Source of the DNA: Deltaproteobacteria bacterium
Lineage (GTDB): Bacteria; Bdellovibrionota_C; UBA2361; JAGFJO01
Reading direction: 5' to 3'
Length of the DNA: 36,860 nt
NCBI GenBank assembly: GCA_024102635.1
Contig: JAGFJO010000104.1
Span: 1 to 36,860, forward strand
In this document: positions 1 to 7,861 of the stretch, piece after piece
Layout of the letters: the number at the start of each line of letters is the position of its first letter
Numbering within the stretch: position 1 is the stretch's first letter
Translations under genes and position numbers: made by a program
Notes under the pieces: generated by a model
The model's input: only the letters and a program-made list of their open reading frames with translations
Told to the model about the DNA's origin: nothing
Database searches by the model: none

Positions 1-122
1 CGGGATCGCTTGCATCGGCTATTGCAGCTTGGGCATGGACGATAGTCATAGGCCGAAGAAAAGCGAATCGTTACCAGGAGAACCTAACCATTAGTTGAAG
101 TGCTGTGTGGCAGGTTTAGATG

Positions 123-1724
123 CTAGTTAGCCACGCATTGTCCATCAGAGGCACCACTTGGGCCGGAGCAGTCTCCGCTGCTGGCGCCATCCCCTGATTT
201 GCATTGGTGTCCGTGACGACCTGCTTCATCTCTTACCGCACGGCTCTCGGCCTTCGATAGATCTTGGCCGCACAGGTTATCTAGTAGTGCTGATCTAGGA
301 CTCATAACTCCGTGTTCCTTGCATTGTTCAACACTTCCATCTGAGTAATCTCGGCAACACTGGCGGGTTGCTGCAACCATTGCTTCTGCGGCTCTCGCAC
401 GCGCCTGATCGATGCACTGCTGGGTGGCGGGATCAAGCTTCCCGTTAGGTGCAGCCGTAATTGTCGGCCCGGTAGTTATTTCAGGCGCCATTGGGCTGAG
501 CGAGCTTTGCGCGTCTTCATCTGATATACCTAAACACTCATTAATGTCCTTTCGCAGCTGTTCCATGATCTTGGCATTATGTCCATTAATGCATTTTTCC
601 GTATATTTTTCGGAAACTTCTTGAAACGATTCCTGCCTCTCGCTCGATGGGATCTTAAGCACAGTGACAAAAATATTGCCCAGCGTTTTATATTTAGAGA
701 ATACGCCTGCAACTCTCGCAATATCTTCAGACTTTGCGGTACCAGCCAGGCTCTGCTTGAAGTCTTGAAAGCTTAGATCAGCCAGTACAGGACGCATATC
801 CCTAAGTTCCTCGGCAGTTATCCCTAGTTTTTCGGCAACCGGAGGTAGCTCCTTTACTCCAAGGTCCAGTATGCTGAGCAGTATGCACTTAGAATAGTAA
901 AACTCACTACACTCTCGGCTTACCCCGCGGTCCGCCATCGCCGAGCAAAATTGTTCCTTGCTGATTTCGATACGTTTCTCCATCAGATCTGCGCTTTGGT
1001 CAATTAGCGCATAGTATGAATCCGTAAGCTTTTCAAACTTGAGATCCGTTTGTCCGGAATCAAGAAGTTTTGAGGATCTAAGCAGTACGTAGATCCTGGC
1101 CGCCATCGCCGCTTGAGACTTGCTTCTTTGGTACATTACAGCCAGCTGGTCGAGCTGCTGATCCAATGAAAAATGATCTAAATTCGCGATCTGATTGTTT
1201 GTTAGATCAATAAAGTGCCTCATGTGCTTATAGAACTCATCGAAGGTTTCCCTGGCTAGCTCATGCAGGTCGCCTTGTATTGCCGAACCGTTTGAGATAG
1301 CAAGCGTTAGTCTCTCTTCCAACTGAGCCATTCTTCCTGTAACCAAACTAAGACGCCTGTTAGTGGCTTCAAGGTCAGCCTCCAGCCGCTGAAATGATTC
1401 TGAGACTGACTGCTGCCGGGATAAAGCTGCGCTGCTGAGGCGCAGCGTTTCGGCGCTCCTTAGCCTAGCTTCTGTTATGATTTGCTGTGCTTCGTGGTTC
1501 CGGTGGCCTAATCCCTCAACGAGATGGTGGTTCGCTAAATTGTCGATTATGTGCTGATCGGCTTGGGTGCGAACTAGTACTGCATCGCGCCATGCGCGAC
1601 CGGTGCTACTAGAGTCTGTCTGAACTTCATTGCCGCTTGATTGGGCGCTATCCATAGTTTTAAAACCGCCGACTACTCCGGCGGAAGCTAATACTATTGC
1701 GGCAACTTTTTCCCTTAGAATCAT
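123..1724 (-). CDS. Membrane-anchored coiled-coil protein with Cys-rich tail
   Basis: I do not recognise a family. The ATG start follows a GGAG ribosome site five bases upstream. Residues about 5-21 are a single hydrophobic segment (VAAIVLASAGVVGG), read as a signal anchor or signal peptide. Residues about 60-150 are heptad-rich coiled coil. The middle is helical with scattered Cys. A Thr/Pro/Ala stretch near residue 410 leads into a tail of about 110 residues with eight Cys, including a CC pair and a Gly/Ser/Asp-rich end. The tail suggests a disulfide-stabilised domain outside the cytoplasm. It is the last of five similar genes on this strand and the only one with the Cys-rich tail. The role is unknown; a structural or scaffold role is inference. 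Confidence 0.8.
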   Translation of the reverse strand: MILREKVAAIVLASAGVVGGFKTMDSAQSSGNEVQTDSSSTGRAWRDAVLVRTQADQHIIDNLANHHLVEGLGHRNHEAQQIITEARLRSAETLRLSSAALSRQQSVSESFQRLEADLEATNRRLSLVTGRMAQLEERLTLAISNGSAIQGDLHELARETFDEFYKHMRHFIDLTNNQIANLDHFSLDQQLDQLAVMYQRSKSQAAMAARIYVLLRSSKLLDSGQTDLKFEKLTDSYYALIDQSADLMEKRIEISKEQFCSAMADRGVSRECSEFYYSKCILLSILDLGVKELPPVAEKLGITAEELRDMRPVLADLSFQDFKQSLAGTAKSEDIARVAGVFSKYKTLGNIFVTVLKIPSSERQESFQEVSEKYTEKCINGHNAKIMEQLRKDINECLGISDEDAQSSLSPMAPEITTGPTITAAPNGKLDPATQQCIDQARARAAEAMVAATRQCCRDYSDGSVEQCKEHGVMSPRSALLDNLCGQDLSKAESRAVRDEAGRHGHQCKSGDGASSGDCSGPSGASDGQCVAN

Positions 1725-1765
1725 TTTATCTCCACTTTGATAGTAATAATTGATTCGTCTTTCCT

Positions 1766-2407
1766 TTACAGAAGACGGCTATCTGATTGGCGGTTTCTCG
1801 CGCGCTGCTTTCTCTTCTGCTCTCTCTCATGGTTAACGTACTCCTCCTTATGGCTACGAACGATGTCGTTCATTTCGCTCATAATGGATGTTTTATCCCT
1901 AATCTCACTGAGCTCATCCTTGATCTCATCAAGCTCAGTTGAAAGCTTTTTCACCTTCTTGCCAAGCGAAGTGTTTTGCTTCTCCAGTTTCGAGATAGTT
2001 GCTTCGTGACTTATTACGATTTTTTCAAGGCGTGCAATCTTCGACTGCTCCGAGGCGTGCGAATTTTCAAGCTCTCTAATCTCAGCTGAGAGCTTCGCCG
2101 AGGCTATATTCAGCGATAGTGCGCGCGTCTGAGAGTTAGTGTTGTCACACACGTGCTCCGCTACTGCTTTTTCAATATCAGCAATTTCATTGCTGATGGC
2201 CTTTAGTTTGGTTAATACAGACGCAAAGTCTTTTTTGTCCTGATCTATAATCGCTTTAATCTCGGCATCCAACTCCGCAACGGTCCTTACAACGGGAGTC
2301 GGTTCCTCCATTGGCCGGGGAGGAAGGCGCATATCATTCCATCCGATAGAAAGCGCGCTTGATAGGCCAGCCGCTCCAATTACAATGCCTACTTTTACCT
2401 CTTTCAT
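1766..2407 (-). CDS. Small membrane-anchored coiled-coil protein
   Basis: Unrecognised 213-residue protein. The ATG is preceded by GGAGAG four bases upstream. It opens with a short hydrophobic segment (VGIVIGAAGLSSALSIG, about residues 6-22), then a Pro-rich patch (RLPPRPMEEPTP). From about residue 45 to 190 it is almost pure coiled coil rich in Glu, Lys, Leu and Ser, and it ends in a basic tail (EREQKRKQRARNRQSD). It contains one Cys. It lies 41 bases before the next gene of the series, so cotranscription is likely. Its plan (short membrane segment, Pro-rich linker, long coil) matches its upstream neighbour, which suggests either duplication or parts of one complex. No enzymatic motif is visible. 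Confidence 0.75.
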   Translation of the reverse strand: MKEVKVGIVIGAAGLSSALSIGWNDMRLPPRPMEEPTPVVRTVAELDAEIKAIIDQDKKDFASVLTKLKAISNEIADIEKAVAEHVCDNTNSQTRALSLNIASAKLSAEIRELENSHASEQSKIARLEKIVISHEATISKLEKQNTSLGKKVKKLSTELDEIKDELSEIRDKTSIMSEMNDIVRSHKEEYVNHEREQKRKQRARNRQSDSRLL

Positions 2408-2424
2408 ATTCTCTCCGCTTAAAC

Positions 2425-3231
2425 CTACCTGTGTCGGCCTGGATCAGTTGGTTCACGACTAGGCCGCTTTTCAGGTTTGGTGACTGTTTTCACTCCGAGA
2501 CGAAACGTTGAGCGTATACCCTCTCTAAATTCGTCGAGTGAAAGCTTGCCTGATTGAATCTCTTCTACCAGCTTATCGAGCTTCTTATGATCCATGTCTT
2601 TAGCGGTGTAATTTCGATCACTTGTAGAAACAGAATGCATCTCCGCGTAGGTTTCCAAAAGTTCCTGTCTGATTTGCGCATGCTCTCGCTTTGCCTCCGG
2701 TAGCAGTTCGCTTTTGATTTCGTCCAAGGATGCTTCTAGCGACTCAATCGAGGCGGATCTAGCGCGGTTCTTCTTCTGCTCCTTTGCGAGAGTTTCGGTT
2801 AGCTTCTTTTCGAGGGCTTCAAGTTTCTGGCGCTGCGCCTCAATTCCGGCAAGTTGGTCAGCGCATGCTTCCAATTTTTCGCTATTGAGCTCAAAGAGTT
2901 GCTCGGCTTGATTTAGAGATAATCGAATTAGTTGAGAATTATGTTCGACGGTAGCTAAGTCATATCTTAGAAATTCATGGCGAGTTTGTTCCATTGTGAG
3001 AATAAATTCGCGGCGTTGTTTGAAGAACTGAACACTTGAATCAAGGATGTCTCGAGTGCTCTCTAGATAGGCAGCAATACGTGCCACCTCAATCTCAGTG
3101 TCTGACTCGGGAAACCTTTCATTAGCGGTTATTGCGCCTGAATCTTGAATTGTATTCGACACGGTCCACGGGAGCAGGGCTGCTGCTGAGAAAACTGAGG
3201 CTCCATATACTACTACGTCACGTACCTTCAT
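2425..3231 (-). CDS. Membrane-anchored coiled-coil protein
   Basis: Unrecognised 268-residue protein. The frame is open further upstream (to 3312), but the ATG at 3231 has an AGGAG site seven bases before it and puts the hydrophobic segment (VVVYGASVFSAAALLPW) at the N-terminus, so I chose it. Residues about 50-215 are long coiled coil with many Glu, Gln, Leu and Arg. The C-terminal 50 residues are less helical and end in a basic Pro-rich tail (KPEKRPSREPTDP). It is third in the minus-strand coiled-coil series, 17 bases before the next start. A gap of about 175 bases separates it from the gene upstream, so an internal promoter is possible. Confidence 0.75.
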   Translation of the reverse strand: MKVRDVVVYGASVFSAAALLPWTVSNTIQDSGAITANERFPESDTEIEVARIAAYLESTRDILDSSVQFFKQRREFILTMEQTRHEFLRYDLATVEHNSQLIRLSLNQAEQLFELNSEKLEACADQLAGIEAQRQKLEALEKKLTETLAKEQKKNRARSASIESLEASLDEIKSELLPEAKREHAQIRQELLETYAEMHSVSTSDRNYTAKDMDHKKLDKLVEEIQSGKLSLDEFREGIRSTFRLGVKTVTKPEKRPSREPTDPGRHR

Positions 3232-3406
3232 GGTTTGTCTCCTAAGTGTAACTTCAACCCGCCCCGTTTCTAATCTGATACGGAGTAGCGAGGATGTAAT
3301 GCGTACGTACAAAATTTGGGGCCTTTAAAATCCTTTCTCAAAACCCCATTTTGCTTCTCGGGAGATTTCGCCCAAGAAAGAGGGACAGTATCCTCTGATA
3401 CGCTTC

Positions 3407-4201
3407 CTACTTCGTAGTAGGTGGAGCGGAGTCCTGCGAGAGTCCGTGGCGTAGGGCTGTCTGCTCCATTTGAAGTACGAATTGGGTTTGAAGTTCAACC
3501 CGCTTGCGATTCAAGTGGAGCTTCAGATCCGTGTGTTCCAGTTGGATCTGAAGGAAAGCGCTATGCCCACGCTCAAGCAGCAACGCTTCTCTGGTTTCGT
3601 CCAGCTCAATGCGTTTGCTGTTGTAACTAGCGACAAGCGCCTTATGCAACTCGTCGGGACCCTTCACCTCGGCAGGAGGATTGGATTCCTCCTGTTTAGC
3701 AGTATCTGCGGAGAGCTCTACTTTCTCCTCCTCGCCGTTCGGCTTTTCCGATTCCGAAGGTAAAGGCTCCTTTACTGTACCAAGGTTCAGATCTCGTCGT
3801 TGAGTCAACAAATCCCTGAGTTCCATCTCCAGTTTTTCAATTGTCAGCTCGGCGCCGGCGATCTTGTCATTTGACGCATTCAGTTGACTCTCAAGGGATT
3901 TCTTGGAGGTTTGAAGCTCCATTCCTTCAGCTCGCAAGGAATCCAGTTGAGAGTCTGAATCGCTGCGATCCTTTGCGCTCAGGAGCATCGGAGGGTCCTG
4001 CTTTACGGCAGGCGCTGTAACAGCAATTTCCGGTGCGCGAATGGTCGAGTCTTCTTCAGACACGAGCTGCGTGAGATCCAACGATTCTTGCAGTTCGTCA
4101 CCTTGTTCGCGTAACTGCGAGAGGGTGCCCGAAGAAAAAACTACCAGCGCTAAGACGACGAGCGAAAAGACCGCTAGAGTGGATTTAAGGTACCTATTCA
4201 T
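3407..4201 (-). CDS. Membrane-anchored coiled-coil protein, two coils and acidic linker
   Basis: Unrecognised 264-residue protein. Its ATG overlaps the TGA of the upstream gene (ATGA), so the two are translationally coupled. Residues 7-24 form one membrane segment (AVFSLVVLALVVFSSG), with a short basic N-terminus (MNRYLK) that predicts N-in, C-out topology. Residues about 85-140 are a first coiled coil. Residues about 145-180 are a Glu/Pro/Ser/Lys linker, probably disordered. Residues about 185-250 are a second coil, ending in a Pro/Thr tail. There are no Cys and no catalytic motif. The tight coupling to the 144-residue gene upstream suggests the two products work together in the membrane. 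Confidence 0.8.
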   Translation of the reverse strand: MNRYLKSTLAVFSLVVLALVVFSSGTLSQLREQGDELQESLDLTQLVSEEDSTIRAPEIAVTAPAVKQDPPMLLSAKDRSDSDSQLDSLRAEGMELQTSKKSLESQLNASNDKIAGAELTIEKLEMELRDLLTQRRDLNLGTVKEPLPSESEKPNGEEEKVELSADTAKQEESNPPAEVKGPDELHKALVASYNSKRIELDETREALLLERGHSAFLQIQLEHTDLKLHLNRKRVELQTQFVLQMEQTALRHGLSQDSAPPTTK

Positions 4202-4632
4202 CTCATTTCTCCTTCGCTTTCGTGGGGGAGGGGTTCCAGTAAGTTCTTTGGGATTTCAATGTCTTTGCTTTTGGCAAGGTCAAGAAGTTCTCGGTAGGCG
4301 GAACTAAGCCGATCCACCTTTTTTTTCTGCGCAATTGCGGTTTCGCCGGCGTGTTGAACTCCGATACGCGCTCGACCGATGTCTTGAGCTGCGTCGGCGA
4401 GTAGAGATGCATATTGATCGCGAATATCTCTTACCGCATCCGAAGTGTCCGTTCGCCACTGCTTTCGATATTCCTCAACCACCCGGAGGGAATGTAGGCG
4501 GTCAGAGAGTTGGCACCATTCGAGATAGCACCTTGTCCCTTGAACTGAAGCAACTACAAAGAGTGCCAGAACCAAAAGATCCGTTACCCTTCGAAGCGTA
4601 ATGCATTTGAAAACCAGTTTTGTGAATTGCAC
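4198..4632 (-). CDS. Small membrane-anchored helical protein, first of coiled-coil series
   Basis: Unrecognised 144-residue protein. It starts with GTG, supported by AAGGAG six bases upstream. An ATG two bases earlier is out of frame. A membrane segment (LLVLALFVVASVQG) lies at residues about 19-33 behind a basic N-terminus. The rest is helical and Arg/Glu/Asp-rich (for example YRKQWRTDTSDAVRDIRDQY), ending in a charged tail. It is the first gene of the five-gene coiled-coil series and overlaps the next by four bases. The architecture (one membrane helix followed by a coil) recalls periplasmic adaptor or divisome-type bitopic proteins, but no homology is claimed. Confidence 0.75.
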   Translation of the reverse strand: MQFTKLVFKCITLRRVTDLLVLALFVVASVQGTRCYLEWCQLSDRLHSLRVVEEYRKQWRTDTSDAVRDIRDQYASLLADAAQDIGRARIGVQHAGETAIAQKKKVDRLSSAYRELLDLAKSKDIEIPKNLLEPLPHESEGEMR

Positions 4633-4971
4633 ATCCTGCTCCTTTGCTATTGAGAGAGTGATTCCACAAGGGATAAAACCGTGACGTGTCGGCCCTCAAG
4701 AAGTACTGGGCATCTCCTTGAGGGCGGCACGGCATTCACATCCTTTTCCAGTATCAAATTGTTAAAGATCGTAAGGGCTTATAGAAAGACAGTAATAATC
4801 CAACGCCCTTAATATTTTCGGAAAACGGTAACTACCATTCTTAACTATCAATCTCCAAGGGCCGGGTCAAGTGATTTCTACGAATTTTTTGAAGATGGTA
4901 ATGATTGGATAGTTGAGCTCATCAGAATCAAGGAGGCGTTCACGAACGTAGTTGAATAACCATCGAACGAA
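4633..4971 (-). other. Intergenic region upstream of coiled-coil series
   Basis: This 339-base stretch lies downstream of radC and upstream of the coiled-coil series, so it should hold the radC 3' end and the promoter of the series. It has a 9-bp perfect inverted repeat (GCCCTCAAG at 4692-4700, CTTGAGGGC at 4717-4725, 16-base loop) about 60 bases before the GTG start, with no T-run close behind it on the minus strand. A short palindrome CGTTCACGAACG lies at 4937-4948. The rest is AT-rich with no convincing -35/-10 pair. I see no gene in it. Confidence 0.4.
4692..4725. repeat. Inverted repeat, possible leader hairpin or operator
   Basis: Arms GCCCTCAAG and CTTGAGGGC are perfect over 9 bp with a 16-base loop. 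It lies in the probable 5' leader of the coiled-coil series. It is not followed by a T-run, so a simple intrinsic terminator is unlikely. An operator or an RNA leader structure are both possible. Confidence 0.4.
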
Positions 4972-5628
4972 TCACCCCTCCCAAAACCCACCTTCCCGCA
5001 TACTCAAAAAACCGTTCTTTCCGAAGATCACATGGTCCAGCAGCTTAATGCCGAGGATCTTAGAGGCGCTCATAAGCTCCCTCGTTACCAGCTTATCTGC
5101 CGAGCTGGGGGTAAGGCTTCCGGAAGGGTGATTATGGGCGATTATGATTGCAGCGGCTCTATCTACTATCGGCTCGCAGAAAACTTCTCTGGGGTGTACG
5201 GGTGAGGAGTTAAGGAGGCCGACGGTTACTACCCTTGTTGCTATGACCTCATGTGCTCCGTTTAGCGAGAGAGCGATAAAGTGCTCCTGCTTTCTATCCG
5301 CGTAATGGCGCACTAAGTTGTAGACATCCTCGGGACCTGAGATCTTCGTGCCCTCAGGTCTGATTCTTCTCCGCGCGAACTCAAGCGCTGCGCAGATAAG
5401 GGTGGCTTTTGCGTCTCCTATGCCGCGTATCTCGGAGAGCGACCTTGCAGTAAGAGAGCCGTTCATTTTGTCGACAACATCCAAAACCTTCTTTGAGAGC
5501 TCCCTTACTCCGGCGATTTTGCTGCCGCTACCAAGGATTATGGCCAAAAGCTCCTCGTCCATAAGGACTTGAGCTCCGCTTGAGAGGAGCTTTTCGCGGG
5601 GGCGTTCCCCCTTTGGAAGAGATGTCAT
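4972..5628 (-). CDS. radC: RadC family JAB domain protein
   Basis: RadC/UPF0758 family. The N-terminal half (about residues 1-95) is the helical UPF0758_N region with a helix-hairpin-helix-like stretch (LSEIRGIGDAKATLI). The C-terminal half is the JAB/MPN metal-binding domain with the JAMM-type motif HNHPSG and, downstream, SADKLVTRELMSASKILGI followed by the DH of LLDHVIFG. Length (218) is normal. I chose the ATG at 5628 because AGGAGG lies eight bases before it; a GTG at 5637 sits inside that site. RadC was long linked to DNA repair, but its biochemical role is unclear. It follows the Lgt-like gene by 53 bases on the same strand. Confidence 0.95.
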   Translation of the reverse strand: MTSLPKGERPREKLLSSGAQVLMDEELLAIILGSGSKIAGVRELSKKVLDVVDKMNGSLTARSLSEIRGIGDAKATLICAALEFARRRIRPEGTKISGPEDVYNLVRHYADRKQEHFIALSLNGAHEVIATRVVTVGLLNSSPVHPREVFCEPIVDRAAAIIIAHNHPSGSLTPSSADKLVTRELMSASKILGIKLLDHVIFGKNGFLSMREGGFWEG

Positions 5629-5681
5629 TGATTTCACCTCCTTCTAATCGGAGAACTACAGAAAAAGTTGCTTGCAAAAGT

Positions 5682-6434
5682 TTAGGCTCTGGATCTTTTG
5701 GCTCTTACTTTGAGCAGCAATCCAAGGCTGAAGAAGGCTCCGGCTATGCAGAGCCACTGTGCGGGTGTGAGGCCATAATGGCGGGCATCAAGTTCCCTGA
5801 GGAAATCAAGGAAGAAGCGCCCCGTGCAGTAAATTAAAATTGCTACTCCAGAAAGCACGCCGGGTGCGGCCTTCCTTTTGGATAGTGCGATATTCAGCGG
5901 AAGAAGCACAAACGATAGCAGCAAAAATTCATAGAGGCCCAAGTTGTGGCGGATCTCAGGAGGGCCCCAGAGTCTGGGGTAGGGCTGTCCGAGAAAGAAA
6001 TCAGTTTGGGTGCCGACATGGTCAAAGATTATCGCGCATCCAAGCCGCCCTATACAAAATCCGGCCACTATTGCGCGAACGAAGCAGTCCCCTAGCGTGA
6101 GACGGAGTGAGCCTCTGATTTTGTGAAACCAGCTTGCTGCAAAAAAGCCTGCGAAAGCGAAAAGAAAGAACCCGGATGAGGCTGTGAATTCGTAAGGAGG
6201 GAGAAAGATCTCGGCAAAACTGACCGGGGTTCCTGAGGCAGAGTAGCCCAAAACTGCCATAAGGCGGGCACCAATGAGCGCAGGCAGCAGGGCCCAAAAC
6301 GAGAGGAAAAAAAGATGTTTAAGTGGCAACTTGGCCTCTTGAAGGGCAAAATAAAGGACAGCCTGCCCTACGACAATTCCAACAATTACGGCACTATAGA
6401 AGATATCCAGGGAGCCCTGCCAAATATGATTAAT
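5682..6434 (-). CDS. Lgt-like membrane protein (prolipoprotein diacylglyceryl transferase family), atypical start
   Basis: Multi-pass protein with Lgt family landmarks. It has GRLGCAIIFDHVG in place of the Lgt signature G-R-x-G-N-F-x-N-x-E-x-x-G, then a HNLGLYEF block like the family H-P-x-Q-L-Y-E, and GRFFLDFLRE plus GLTPAQW near the C-terminus. The HGG motif, whose His is needed in the E. coli enzyme, is replaced by SSG (EFTASSGF). The first ordinary start (TTG, 6329) would cut off the first membrane helix. In the same frame upstream, up to the stop at 6441-6443, are 35 residues including IFYSAVIVGIVVGQAVLYF, which fit Lgt helix 1. An ATT at 6434 with AGAGG nine bases before it could be the real start, giving 250 residues. 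A +1 shift from a short ATG frame just upstream is the alternative. Lgt moves diacylglycerol from phosphatidylglycerol to lipobox Cys; this divergent copy may act on something else. Confidence 0.75.
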   Translation of the reverse strand: MNHIWQGSLDIFYSAVIVGIVVGQAVLYFALQEAKLPLKHLFFLSFWALLPALIGARLMAVLGYSASGTPVSFAEIFLPPYEFTASSGFFLFAFAGFFAASWFHKIRGSLRLTLGDCFVRAIVAGFCIGRLGCAIIFDHVGTQTDFFLGQPYPRLWGPPEIRHNLGLYEFLLLSFVLLPLNIALSKRKAAPGVLSGVAILIYCTGRFFLDFLRELDARHYGLTPAQWLCIAGAFFSLGLLLKVRAKRSRA

Positions 6435-6449
6435 TAAATGTTACCTCTG

Positions 6450-6464
6450 TGGGATTTAATCCCA
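6450..6464. promoter_or_regulatory. Perfect palindrome between divergent genes, possible operator
   Basis: TGGGATTTAATCCCA has perfect 7-base arms around one central base. It lies between the divergent Lgt-like gene (minus) and the Cys-rich gene (plus), just upstream of the possible AGAGG ribosome site of the former. The compact symmetry fits a dimeric repressor site better than an RNA hairpin, because the loop would be too short. The regulator is unknown. Confidence 0.35.
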
Positions 6465-6550
6465 TATCCATTGATGTTCGCTTCGCACGGAACCAGCATA
6501 CAACACGGTTGGTCTGTGGAGAAAGGTTTAGCTCTGGTTAAGGAGAGGTT

Positions 6551-7201
6551 ATGTGTTCAATTCAAAAAATTTTAGAAAGTACAAAGCCGGTAGTAGCAGC
6601 TGTTGTATCGGCATTCATTCCGCTAACTGTCTTTGCGGCTCCACAAGTTCCCACCCCTTTCCCAACTGCAACTCCGGCGGTTGTTTGCACTTTAGGATTA
6701 CCATCTTTGCCGGGCCTAGATGTGGCCGAGGATGCCGTGAATTGTGGAGCGGCAGTCATAAATGGAGTTAATGAGATTAGAAAGTGGAACAATGATTGTG
6801 AGCGTGAGCAGGCGGTGAAGGACTGCAAGGCAAGAAATGAATGTAAGAGCCTGCCGCCATGCTCCAGCAGGACCTATCCCCCAAGATTGCCTGATGGAAG
6901 CTGGAATCCCCACTGTAAGGAAGGATGCGAGAAAAACTGTGAAGAAGACCCATATTGGACGGAGATGTGCGATGCTCAGCGCGCCTGCGCAGGATGTCTA
7001 CTGAGCGGAGCTCAGAGTGACAATCTCAATTCCTCAAACTACAGCGCGGATACGTTTGCAACCAACAGCAGCCAATCTTCTTGTCCGTTATCCTCCGGAA
7101 CAGGGTGCGCGGATCTGGAAAAATGTGTCCGTTGCAAACTATTCCCTAATACTACTCCAGGGTGTAACGGAACTCCTACGCCCGCGCCCGCAGCCGAATA
7201 A
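6551..7201 (+). CDS. Secreted Cys-rich protein
   Basis: Unrecognised 216-residue protein. The ATG has a strong AAGGAGAGG site just upstream. Residues 1-29 are a Sec signal peptide (PVVAAVVSAFIPLTVFA, then AP). A Thr/Pro linker follows (TPFPTATPA). From about residue 44 on there are more than 20 Cys in closely spaced pairs (for example CKEGCEKNCEE, CAGCLLSG, CVRCK), with few hydrophobic runs. The C-terminus is Thr/Pro/Ala-rich. The product should be a small disulfide-bonded extracellular or periplasmic domain. A UUCG-capped hairpin terminates it just before the PDZ gene. Its function is unknown. It shares the Cys-rich plus Pro/Thr style of 7862-9130, without alignable similarity that I can see. 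Confidence 0.85.
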   Translation: MCSIQKILESTKPVVAAVVSAFIPLTVFAAPQVPTPFPTATPAVVCTLGLPSLPGLDVAEDAVNCGAAVINGVNEIRKWNNDCEREQAVKDCKARNECKSLPPCSSRTYPPRLPDGSWNPHCKEGCEKNCEEDPYWTEMCDAQRACAGCLLSGAQSDNLNSSNYSADTFATNSSQSSCPLSSGTGCADLEKCVRCKLFPNTTPGCNGTPTPAPAAE

Positions 7202-7224
7202 TCTCGAACATACAAAAACCCTTC

Positions 7225-7255
7225 GCCGCTCTCCTTCGGGAGGGCGGCATTCTTT
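7225..7255 (+). terminator. Hairpin with UUCG tetraloop, probable intrinsic terminator
   Basis: The 10-bp stem pairs 7225-7234 with 7239-7248 (one G-U pair) around a TTCG tetraloop closed by C-G, an exceptionally stable RNA loop. It is followed by ATTCTTT, a weak T-run. It sits 24 bases after the stop of the Cys-rich gene and overlaps the leader of the PDZ gene, whose AGGAG lies right behind it. It could therefore terminate partially or attenuate read-through. Confidence 0.65.
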
Positions 7256-7264
7256 AGGAGTAAT

Positions 7265-7816
7265 ATGAATAGGAGAAAGCTACTAGTACTCTTCGCTTTA
7301 ATCGGGCTTTCAGGATTAGCTTTGACAATGGCCGATTCAGAGAAGTCTATAGGTGATGAGCGTGCCCGCCTCTTTGCCCAGCTTGAAATATCTTCTTTGT
7401 CCCCGGATCAGGAGGCAGCGGACGCCACCATTCCGGTCGAGCACAAAAGCGAAGAGCAGGAACTGCGCGGGTATTCTAACTCTTCAGAATTGCAATCAAC
7501 TAAGTCACTATTTCACGAGAGAGATCTTTTTCAGGTAATTAAGCATATAGATCTTATCGTTGCAAAGAGCGAGCCGCAGCAGAAATTATACAAGGGGGTG
7601 CCGGTTGGGCTCACACTTACCGTAATAGAGGAAGGTGATAGTCTAGGCAGCTTGGGATTCAGGCCGGGCGATACAATAGTTTCTTTTAACAGGCGTCCTG
7701 TGACTTCATTCGACGATCTAATGTCGGTGTTGCAAAAGCAGCTTTTGCTTAGGAACGAGATTGAGGTAATTCGCAGGAGAGAGCTTAAAACAATCATGAT
7801 TGAGGCTACCTTATAG
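7265..7816 (+). CDS. Membrane-anchored PDZ-domain protein (GspC-like C-terminus)
   Basis: 183 residues. The ATG has TAGGAG five bases upstream. Residues 6-22 form one membrane segment (LLVLFALIGLSGLALTM) behind a basic MNRRK, giving a bitopic inner-membrane or signal-peptide topology. Residues about 25-95 are polar and low-complexity. Residues about 105-183 read as a PDZ-like domain: a ligand loop KGVPVGLTLTVIEEG, then SLGSLGFRPGDTIVSFNRRPV and the strand/helix VTSFDDLMSVLQ. This layout resembles type II secretion GspC proteins, but no other T2SS gene is in the window. It may instead be a stand-alone periplasmic chaperone-like or scaffolding protein for the neighbouring Cys-rich secreted proteins. 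Confidence 0.75.
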   Translation: MNRRKLLVLFALIGLSGLALTMADSEKSIGDERARLFAQLEISSLSPDQEAADATIPVEHKSEEQELRGYSNSSELQSTKSLFHERDLFQVIKHIDLIVAKSEPQQKLYKGVPVGLTLTVIEEGDSLGSLGFRPGDTIVSFNRRPVTSFDDLMSVLQKQLLLRNEIEVIRRRELKTIMIEATL

Positions 7817-7861
7817 CAGTGTCACCCCTATTCGTGTGCCGGTGCCGGTCAATATCTGTCC

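Noticed and set aside
1..49. Possible start of a further minus-strand gene (reads MTIVHAQAAIADASDP and runs off the edge)
   Set aside because: Only 16 codons are visible and there is no ribosome site; it cannot be supported.
4502..4735. 77-codon minus-strand frame with an AGGATG-like site, partly overlapping the first coiled-coil gene
   Set aside because: It overlaps a better-supported gene in another frame and has no plausible secondary structure.
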